Shown: one piece after another, positions 23,505 to 31,613 of the stretch | How positions within the stretch are numbered: position 1 is the first letter of the stretch | How the letters are laid out: each line of letters opens with the position of its first letter | Assembly (NCBI GenBank): GCA_900404475.1 | Contig: OUQQ01000185.1 | Location: forward strand, 1 to 31,613 | DNA length: 31,613 nucleotides | Source: Spongospora subterranea | Taxonomy: Eukaryota > Endomyxa > Phytomyxea > Plasmodiophorida > Plasmodiophoridae | Direction: 5' to 3' | Position numbers and translations under genes: made by a program | The notes under the pieces: generated by a model | Told to the model about the DNA's origin: nothing | The model's input: the letters and a program-made list of their open reading frames with translations, nothing else | The model's database searches: none

Positions 23505-23634
23505 ACCTCGTTAGATCCAACGTCGGCGAAACAACCTCATGTCGGATTGGTCGTGGCAAATCAACCACAGTTGCTTCTTCTACTTGGAACTGGATAAGTT
23601 GAAAGGAAAGGCTTCGACTTGGTACCAGCTTCAA

Positions 23635-24436
23635 TCAAAGCGCCGTACACGTGGCCAGATCGTAAGTGAAGCCGTCTCTCCCTGCTGAATAAGGAAACAG
23701 AGCCTCCACCGACTCGGCAACGGCGCAATCATACGATTCGGATCTCAGAAACACCACGTTGACGGCGGGAATCGTCGATTGGACCGGCCGGCGCGATTCT
23801 TCATCGTACCCTACGGAACGGCCATCACGTTTGCCTTTAGAAAAGGTTTTGACGCTGGGAGCACACCTCGGCGTGTGTTGGCCCTGGACCGACCCACTTC
23901 TACGTTTGTTTGCTTCATCTCTTTAAACGGCCTGTTGTACTGTCTGTCGGACGGCAGCCAAATTGCTGGGGCATTGAATGGCGCAAGCACCTTGAGGCAT
24001 CCCGCACTTAACGCAAAACATCGTCAAAAAAGAGGTATTTAACCGCTAGAAAATGCTGAGTTGCGGAACGGGGATGGAGAGAAATCAATGTCAAATGGCG
24101 CGGAATTGCGGTTCTCGAAAAAACGTGACCCATAGTACATAAATTGCCAAAGCTTTTCAGTTGGCGCTTTCGAACAACCTTTTTTTTCCTCAGGTCTTTT
24201 TGATCGATGAGCAGATATGTAAAAACTAAAAACACGAGAATTCAAGCGTGAAGCGCAGCCGTTGCTAGCACAGCCGCTCGCCACGCAAACCCGCCGTTGT
24301 CCCTGGCCTTCGTTGCCCCCGTCCGGTTCGCGCCCGATCCGCGGTCGCCAAACGTGTCACCTGGGCGCCTGCTGAGAAGGTGTGACGTAGCAGGAGCTGA
24401 ATGAACCCGAGATAACTTGCCCCTAATTCGACTCCA
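23635..24436. other. Unassigned stretch
   Basis: Minus-strand frames around 23640-23980 have protein-like composition but contain stops, perhaps the 5' part of the decayed ORF downstream. 24240-24420 is GC-rich. No gene or RNA was recognised. Confidence 0.35.
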
Positions 24437-24896
24437 ACTTCAGGGCAGGCATGAGAACTATTTTTGACGCGTACGCCACGAGGTCAGTCATGACCTCAAG
24501 CCATACATATAGTTTTAGGTATGAAAATCAAACAAGAAGAGAACGTGCCGACGAGATTGTTTGCCTCACGCTTGTCTGAAGCGGTCTTCCGAGTCCGATG
24601 GGCGATACCAGAAAACGTGCTCCACATAACTGCAGAATTCGAGGCAATGGTCATGTTGTTGGATGATCACAGTCGATTTTCAACTCTCACTATGTAGCAT
24701 CTCAAATGTTCAGGATAGTGACGTACCGCTAAGCGCTGAGAAGTGATCTCGATAATGCTTGAGAAAGAACAAGTGGGACTGCAACTCGTTCTCTTCTTGT
24801 TTGATTGATATGTAAAACTAGATATGGCTCGAATCATGACTGATATCGTCGCTCTATGGTAGACTTTGAAAATAACTCTCCACGCTTGCCTGAAGT
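24437..24896. repeat. Long diverged inverted repeat
   Basis: The left arm (about 24437-24545) and right arm (about 24787-24896) align as reverse complements over about 110 nt with substitutions and small gaps. The core 24526-24545 / 24787-24806 is perfect over 20 nt. Outer matches include acttcagg and the shared tcagtcatga. Weaker similarity may continue inwards. The left arm lies in a small ORF (24521-24697). The right arm, on its own strand, gives a similar but broken peptide, suggesting that a coding segment was duplicated in inverted orientation. Confidence 0.8.
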
Positions 24897-26309
24897 GCTG
24901 TGTGGGGTATATCACTGATAAAATTGAGACGAATCTCTGAGGTCTTGCTGTAGTTGAGTTTTAGTGTTCAGTTCGGGCAAATTTTCAGAAGGGCGCCCGC
25001 CTGTGTCTATTCCGACAATACCTCCTATCCTTCGCATTAGGGCAGCGTTTTTGAACCAAAAAAGTGAAAATTACAGTCGGTATCAAAATCTGAGTATTTC
25101 TGTTCTATCGAGTTAACCCATTTGCCTCCGTCTTGGCGCCAGAACGTTCTGTGGTCATTGTAGACTGTAGCTGCTGATGTTGCTGTATTCGCTCGATTGT
25201 GCCACTCCACCCGTCTAATTTCGGAGTCGAATTCGTCATCTCACAAATGTGAGAAATGCTTCGGTAATGCCTGTTGCTGTAATACCTCCCTCGGTCTAGC
25301 GTCATGTTCGAGAGCCGGGAGTTTTACAGTTATCTGATCGAATTCGATCATTAGTGGAGCAAATTTATTTCGTTGAATTGCGCGAGGTGTTGGTATCGGG
25401 CTCCCACATGTACCCGATGGGTTTCCGATTATAGGCTGTAAACGAAGTAGATGGGTCGTGGTCAACCGAACAAGGACATTTAGTTGTGTCGCTCCTTAAC
25501 GAACACCGATATGGCTCCTCTTTGACGTCAAGATGTTGTCCTTCGGTTTCAGGGAACGGCCAATACAGCTTGTTTCCAACACTAAGATGATTCCCGATGC
25601 GTCGAATGAACCCTTGAGGAGTCAACGAGGCTAAAGACCAGAGGTACGAACCTGCAAAGGGTTGGCCGTACTGAACAACAAAGAGATATACACGATTTGG
25701 ACCTGCTTGGCTGGAATGATATTGCCTGTAGAATTTCGAAGAAAAATGGTTTTCATGAAGAGTGCAAGGCTCGAGGTTTGCCCTGCATCCTCCCAGCCAC
25801 CATTGCCGTTGAGGGCAACATCAAAAGCCACCGCTGGCGACAAATCCCAAGACTAGGTCTCGGGGTGCTGGTGTCGCCTAAAATCAGCACCTGGCCAGCA
25901 TGGGATCCGAGTCCATTTATGCCTTCAATGACTAAACCGAAACGCCGATTGCTGAGCTCGTTATTGGCAACACACTCGGCCTGGCCCTGATCGATTCCTG
26001 TTCGGCAGTAATCCTCATGAGCTTCACCTGTTGCCATACCGGATACAAGGAACAGAAGGACATCTCCTCAAGCATCACGATTGTGGCCTTTAATGGTTCG
26101 ACAAGCGTCCGACCACTGTGTCATATCTTCTACCGGTTCGCATTGGAGGGTCCATAGAACTAACGTCATATTCCTGATCTCCGGCCGCGCCTCTACTCCA
26201 GTACTGCTGGGAACCCAGCACTGCGAGCCTTTCGCCGTTTTCCTGCATTTGAGATACGAGTTGACGAATTTCGCACATCAGATTCCATGCCGGGCCAAAA
26301 CGCGAACTT
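24897..26309. other. Unassigned, probably decayed retroelement DNA
   Basis: Several short overlapping ORFs occur on both strands, none with a recognisable domain. Since integrase remains follow on the plus strand, part of this may be the ruined 5' portion of that element, but no gag, protease or RT motif was found. tggcgccagaacg at 25134-25146 resembles a tRNA-complementary primer-binding site, without a detectable LTR to support it. Confidence 0.35.
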
Positions 26310-27110
26310 GGATAGCGTTGGATGGCCAACAACTCGCGACCCAGGGCCCATTTCGGACACAACAGGACTATCCAACTGCGTCCACGTTTGCGTACTGGCC
26401 CGGCATGGATTCTGATGTACAAGAGTTCGTCACCTTGTGTCTCAAATGCCGGAAGTTCAACATAGTCAAACCTAATCGAGCACCCAAGATGATCAAGCGC
26501 ACGCCGCCTTCCTGCCCTCATCGACCCAAATCCACATAGAGCACTTCGGTCCCCTCAACCGGTCAAATCGCGACAACTGTCCTTACCGTCGTACGCCTTA
26601 CGTCTTGGTTCGTTCGATTTCCGCCGGTCAAAAACAAAGGCGCACGCGAAACAGCCGACATTTGTCGAACTGTTCTGCCAGGAATCGTTTCCGACTCAGA
26701 TAACCAGGGCTAAGCCTAATTAGCTCAGGCCCACTTTTCGAAGCTCTCTCTACGGCTGTTGCCTTGAAGCTGGCGATTACGGTATCACACCGCCCGAAAC
26801 GAAACGCTCTGGCCGAACGACCATATGACTTTCCTAGGATCGCCTCAAGACCGGTTGAAAGACACATTCAACGTATGGTACCGTTGAGCTTCGATACCTC
26901 TGTCGAAGGCGACGACGCCACCGGGGACGTGACGGACGACGATGGGATCGCCTGCATCGACCCCTACGACAGCGCCTCCGAGACCGGTTCCGACTATTCC
27001 AACGATGACGTCAATGACGCTGACAACGACTGCTCAATCGTCAGGATTTTCCAAGGCGCATCCTGACGCTGACAACGACTGCTCAATCGTCAGGATTTTT
27101 CCAAGGCGCA
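26310..27110 (+). pseudogene. Decayed retroelement integrase
   Basis: Near 26359 one frame gives the zinc-binding start GHNRTIQL. The next frame continues FAYWPGMDSDVQEF then CLKCRKFN, the classic WPGM/CxxC part of a Ty3/gypsy integrase. At about 26530-26560 the core starts HIEHFGPL, with Glu in place of the first catalytic Asp. About 26680-26710 reads IVSDSDNQG, corresponding to the second-Asp motif. 26764 onward has SHRPKRNALAERPY, the late-core motif, then an acidic tail (26900-27060) ending in a tandem duplication. At least three frameshifts are present. It is separate from, and in opposite orientation to, the element at 2236-4820. Confidence 0.8.
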
Positions 27111-27113
27111 TCC
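27015..27113. repeat. Tandem duplication of a 49-nt unit
   Basis: The unit starting tgacgctgacaacgactgct at 27015 is repeated immediately at 27064. The second copy has one extra T (50 nt). 49 nt is not a multiple of three, so the duplication shifts the frame of the acidic integrase tail. Confidence 0.95.
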
Positions 27114-28089
27114 TTCCGCGTCGATTACCCACAATTCAACCAAAATTGCACTTCGCTCAGCAAATCGATAGGACACCATGTCAGGTGCAATCATGTTCAA
27201 ACATCGAATCGCCAATTCAGAAAAAAATCGTTTATTGTACTTGACGAACTGAGAACACAAAGGTTCGTGAGTTGTAGACAATGTAATGGGTTCCATTATC
27301 GGAATCCAGTGACGCAAGTTGCGATGGATTCGTGCCAGCTCAGCCGGTCACAACAAGCGACTGCACTCCTGTCCACAATTCGACCACAATCGATGTCCAT
27401 TGGCGAGGTGCATCATCTGTATCTCTGGCAGAGGAAAATGGAAGGAATAGTCGCGAGGCTTTAGGTCTTAAGGCACGACACTTGTACTCAGAGTCGTGCT
27501 CGACGAGGAAACATATGACATTCGTTTTAACGTTGATCTGATTACGAGCGGTCGTCGTGGGATAGATGTCGTCATTCCTATACAGCCTGGCCAGCTGACA
27601 TGATCCTGCTTGGCCCTGGCTTCCTCGTCACAGGGATTAGGGTCTGGCGAACTCGATCGGGTTGCCAGGAGCAGGTGGCAGGTCAAAGGCGAAGTGGACT
27701 GGCCTGGCGTCTCAGGCCCTGCTCTAATGGCCCAACCCGGTCCCAAAGGATCTCGCCCTTTGCCCACGCAGTCGCCCCAGAAAAAACTCCCTAGACCACC
27801 TTCTACAGATGTCGCCATCAACAGCGGGAATTTTGATCGAGGACCAAATAGGGTAGTTCACACCAAACTTTTCTGGCATCATCCTCTTGTTTAGTCAATC
27901 AAACGTTCGATTCTTATTCGATTATATGACACTCATGAATTTCGCAAAGTTGTTGACGAATTCACCTCTCAACAAGTTTTTTTTACCATCCCGTTTTTAG
28001 TTTTAGCATTGAAGAATTTGTATCCTGACGCATTTCAATGTTGAGACCCTGTTTCCTCACGTTGCTCCTTATCAACCAACTTTGCAAAT
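27114..28089. other. Spacer upstream of the TPR gene
   Basis: Contains an antisense pair of ORFs (27468-27821 minus, 27610-27894 plus) rich in Pro/Gly/Ser and without a domain. A plus-strand segment at about 27495-27600 has protein-like composition (EETYDIRFNVDLITSG) but is short and isolated. An additional 5' exon of the TPR gene could lie near 28000. Confidence 0.35.
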
Positions 28090-31000
28090 ATGCTGTTTTA
28101 CCAGGCGCTGCCGACTCCTCCTGTTCGTACATCGATTCCAGCTGTGGCTACAAGCACCCCTAATATTTCATCGCGGTTGACGAAGAACATCTCGTCATCA
28201 TCACAGCCGGACTCGTTCCGCTTGCCGACCGGTTCTGGCAAGTTCGAGCCGCCGCCGCGATCCGATTTGGGCCCAACCGTTGCTGCCCACCCATCTCGTC
28301 TGGAAACCGACCATCGCTCGTTGGGGTCGGGATCCAGGTTTGAACTCGACACTCGCTCGTCGAATTCCGGCCGATTTGAACAATTTAAGCGGACAACAAG
28401 GACCGACTCTGCTCGTCTGGACGAAAATAAGAGCTCAGGTCGTCATGAACCACGAACACCCTCTGTCGACGAGTTAAAACCATCTCAATTCCGAACCACT
28501 TCTAACGAATACGATCCTATCAAAGTGTGTTCGCTGATGTCTTGTTTCCGGCTTGTTTAACACCGTCCGTTTAAAGGAGTTCGATTCTGCCAATGCGCTG
28601 CCCAAAGCGGCGAAACTGGTCAGCCGCATCCATGCAGCACACCATCGAAACTCGCCCTCTAGCGGTGCAGGGAGTTTAGATAGTGATTCATCTTCAACAC
28701 ACACTTACACGGATTCGGATGAGTTCGTGGCGCTGCCCTCGTCATCGCAGCAGGCGTCGGTGGAAGTCGTTAAGGTCCAGCATGCCGACGCTGTCATGTT
28801 TGTTGGGGCCACTGGGGAAAGCGATTCGCAGGTATTTCCAACGTTCACTTCTCAATCCGCCCGTCTTAAACCTCCTAAATTGTTTGTTACGACAAGGTTC
28901 GAGAGGAGATCAGGCTCATGACAATATTGAGGGATATTCAAAACCAATATGGGGAGAATAGTGCTGAAGCGCTCACCCCATTAGAGGAGCTGGCCGCTCT
29001 CTTTGAGGAATCAGGCAATTATGAGCGAAGACGCGACGTTTTGTCAAAACTAGTCGATTTGAAAGTGGTTGGTTTATCGAGCCGCTATTGAAACTGTTGC
29101 GGAATGATTTAAATGGAGATTAGGTTTTATTTGGAGATGATCATCCTAATATATCAGATAGTTTGGCAGAACTGGGTCGGGCTTGTCTGGTTTTGGGAGA
29201 TGACGTCCGCGCGAATGAGACTCTGGAGCGAGCCTTGCGGATAGACGAGATGGAATGGGGTCTGGATCATTACAATCTTGCCAAAACGCTAGTTCTGTTA
29301 GGTAATCTCCCGCTACTCGGTATATCCCTCTTGGTTTCCTGATGAGGTGTTGTCTAGGGCATACATATGCTCGACTCGGAAAGATTCCTGAACAACGGGC
29401 CTCCTCTGAAAGGGCTGTTAAAGTATTAGGCAAGAATTATATGCCGTTGTTGCTTGCTTCTGTTTGGCGTTCTGTAATATTGTGACTGGTTATTGTACAT
29501 TGATGTTCTCTAGTTGATTTTCATCTTGTATTGTTTTCGCAAGTCTGATTTACCAATTAGATCCACTCGATGACTGTGATGATTATCCCGAATTGACCGA
29601 GGCTCTTTCATTGGCCAGCGATGCTTACCAGAAAATGGGTGATCACGTGCACCAGTTGGAATCGTCGCTTCGCGAGCTGCGTGTCCGGTCGGAACAGGCC
29701 GGTCCCAACAATATTGCTCTAGTCCCCGTCATGAGAACCTTAGCCAATGCGTACGACTCATTGGGGCAGTTTCAGAACGAAAAGGAAATCCTGGAACAAG
29801 CAACAAAAATTCAGGTTTATCTCTTGAACATTGTTATCCGTTTCCCGTGTTCAAAAACGGATTCAATTTTCGTACCGTGTTGACTTCTTGCTACAGGATG
29901 CGGATCCAACCGAAAATGATTCCCCGAAATTGATTTGGACGTTGTCGATGTTGGCCAGAACGTATTCCCAGCTGGAGGAGTTCGAGTCAGCCAGGACCAC
30001 TCTGCAACGTGTTCTGGGTATCAAACGTAAGCGATATGGGCCCACCACGTCGACGGTTCTTCAGACTTTATGGGAACTTGCCGGAGTCGCTGATGGTTAG
30101 TCGTAGTAATTGGAGTTTATCTGCCATGAAACTTGACCATGGCCATAGATTTGAACGAATTAGGTGAATCGCAGCGGTACCTTGACGAAAGTTTAAGTTT
30201 ATCTGAAGAATTGTATGGCCCTCGTGATCGCCGCGTTGCATTTGTTCTCGCATATCTGGCGTTGTGCCACGCTAAACAAGGTAGCCAAGGGAGACCGGAA
30301 CTTCGATGTGGATTTTGAAAATGTTGGGAATAGGGGATGCCAGTATTTTGATGGATAGCTATCAACGGTCACTAGCGACGCTGGAGGAGATATATGGCGT
30401 TAACCATGTAATATTTGCCAATACACTGAAGCTGTTTGGGAAAGCGTCTTGTGAGCTGGGAGATTTCACAAAACAGAGAAAAATACTTAAAAAGGTCCGT
30501 CATAATGCCATTGTTGTTGTCCAGACAGCTTTGCTTCTTTACGTTCAATATATTTGTGGTTGCAGTGGATTGAATGTTGTTAATAGGTGCTTACATTAGA
30601 ACAATCTCTTCATGAACCTGGCAGTGAGCCCATTGCTATAACTATGGCCGAATTAGGGCGATGCGAAGGCCGCCTAGGAAACTTAGTTGTGCAGAGGGAA
30701 CTCCAGGTAAGTTGATTTTTTTTCTCCAAGCGAGATTGTGAATGTAGTTTTAAATTCTAGGAGCAAGCATTGCAATTTTTAACTCGATTCGATTCGCCCT
30801 TGCATATTCGGTCTAGAATATTACTTGATCTTGCAAGATGTTATACTGATATGGGAGAGCATGAATTAGCTCGTGACGCACTGCTGAGGTTGACTAAGCT
30901 CGAGGAACGAGCCCATGGGCCTGATAGCGTTTTGGTGGCGCTGACGCTATTACAATTAGGTAAAGCTCAGTAAGTATCCAATCCATCGAGGCAAAAATAC

Positions 31001-31176
31001 TGATGATTATGGCGAAATTAGTTAGGTGTTATTATGCATTGAACGATCTAGAAACGGGTCGAGTTGCTCATAAGAGATGCTCGATTGTTTTAAGGAAACA
31101 ATTCCACGGCGATACGCATCCGATCTTAACCGAGCTAGATTTGTGGACAAAGAGATTTTCAACCAAAAGAGTTTAG
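28090..31176 (+). CDS. Tetratricopeptide-repeat protein, kinesin-light-chain-like repeats (12 exons)
   Basis: Exons: 28090-28524, 28577-28831, 28897-29064, 29124-29301, from 29358 to about 29470, from about 29564 to 29814, 29897-30095, 30163-30280, 30334-30494, 30587-30706, 30761-30969 and 31026-31176. All junctions keep frame; only the donor of exon 5 is uncertain. Residues 1-230 are Ser/Thr/Pro-rich and probably disordered. The rest is about eleven TPR-like units of 40-45 residues; examples are LAELGRACLVLGDDVRANET, LSMLARTYSQLEEFESARTT and LLDLARCYTDMGEHELARDA. The periodic YGP and HP-x-I between helices is the pattern of kinesin-light-chain/TPR_12 repeats. Such arrays bind partner proteins; the partner here is unknown. 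The heptad coiled coil that would make it a true kinesin light chain is not seen. The start ATG may not be the real one. Confidence 0.85.
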
Positions 31177-31328
31177 ACGACGCAACTAAACATAATACAA
31201 TTGCAATAGATCCCTTAACTATCAACCGTTCAGAGGTCATAATCAGGGAACCAACCACAGTAGTACGGAATTGGTGGGAGTAACACTTTGCCAACCGCCT
31301 TTTTTGCCAGTAACATAACAATCGTATT

Positions 31329-31613
31329 TTACTGGTCTAACGATGACGATGAAGATGATGCAGAAAAAGATGGGCGTTTGCGTCGTGTTGCGTTGCGTTT
31401 GAACGCCCTGCGCCTATGTGGAGGCGACGTCGGACGGCCCCTCCACAATCCTTCAATAGGGTCTACATCCAGATCCGAATCTGCATCTTGAATCAAACTT
31501 TGGTCCCCCGTTCTGAACCATGATGCTTCCAATCCATCCCGGTATTCTCTTAGAAAAGAATCCATCCTTTCTGCGATTGACGATCTGATAGGTCGCTGAT
31601 TTTCTAACCGATC
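31329..31613 (-). CDS. 3' end of a minus-strand gene, product unknown (partial)
   Basis: A minus-strand frame is open from the window edge (31613) to a stop at 31329-31331, 94 codons. The sequence is polar: an acidic patch (QDADSDLDVD), a basic stretch (HRRRAFKRNATRRKRP) and a C-terminal serine run. That is typical of a disordered tail with a possible nuclear-localisation-like cluster. An internal Met at 31565 could be a start, but the frame is open upstream. It faces the TPR gene tail to tail with about 150 bp between stops. No family is recognised. Confidence 0.45.
   Translation of the reverse strand, partial: DRLENQRPIRSSIAERMDSFLREYRDGLEASWFRTGDQSLIQDADSDLDVDPIEGLWRGRPTSPPHRRRAFKRNATRRKRPSFSASSSSSSLDQ

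Noticed and set aside
25134..25146. Primer-binding site and a 5' LTR for the second retroelement
   Set aside because: The 13-nt match looks like a tRNA-complementary site, but no LTR end (CA) precedes it, and no gag, protease or RT motif follows it.
27468..27894. Antisense Pro/Gly-rich ORF pair
   Set aside because: Long open frames on both strands come from GC-rich composition; neither shows a recognisable product.
28090..31176. Calling the TPR gene a kinesin light chain
   Set aside because: The repeats match in style, but the N-terminal heavy-chain-binding coiled coil is absent; it has a Ser-rich region instead.

Overview
The window is nuclear DNA of an intron-rich, compact eukaryote, most likely a protist. 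Five genes could be spliced by hand with reading frames that close at nearly every junction. About 60 introns were placed. Most are 33-60 nt, nearly all GT-AG, and genes lie tens to hundreds of bases apart. The combination (very short uniform introns, a PTEN with two PH domains, a LEA-2-like protein, many decayed retroelements) would fit a plasmodiophorid-type rhizarian or a similar protist. That placement is inference, not proof.

Layout. 1-5300 is a gene-poor, transposon-rich flank: an unassigned stretch with a small inverted repeat (1081-1201), a tRNA-Thr(AGU) on the minus strand with an inverted copy of its 3' half beside it (1822-2009), and a broken, 5'-truncated Ty3/gypsy element on the minus strand (about 2236-4820; reverse transcriptase, RNase H and integrase in several frames).

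5315-20150 is the gene core. A P4-ATPase lipid flippase of 26 exons lies on the plus strand (5315-9927). It meets, tail to tail, the 26S proteasome ATPase Rpt3 on the minus strand (10019-11597). A 1.5-kb spacer follows, holding a near-tandem duplication joined at a single N, probably an assembly join. Then come four minus-strand genes head to tail: a PH-PH-PTEN fusion phosphatase of 17 exons (13069-16320), a class I SAM methyltransferase (16494-17219), a membrane-anchored LEA-2-like protein (17247-17846) and the Golgi tether subunit COG8 (18119-20150).

20151-28089 is a second repeat-rich area: three 44-45-nt tandem repeats, a decayed DDE integrase gene (20653-22077), a near-perfect 72-nt-arm hairpin whose arms encode the same peptide (22477-22710), an unassigned minus-strand ORF region (22755-23634), a long diverged inverted repeat (24437-24896) and a second decayed retroelement integrase on the plus strand (about 26310-27110).

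28090-31176 is a 12-exon tetratricopeptide-repeat protein of kinesin-light-chain style on the plus strand. A minus-strand ORF open at the window edge ends at 31329.

Functionally, flippase, COG8 and PTEN all act on membrane lipid asymmetry, phosphoinositides or Golgi traffic. The sequence does not show that they act together, and they form no operon. The most notable item is the PH-PH-PTEN fusion. The most notable structural theme is the repeated occurrence of inverted duplications with short spacers.
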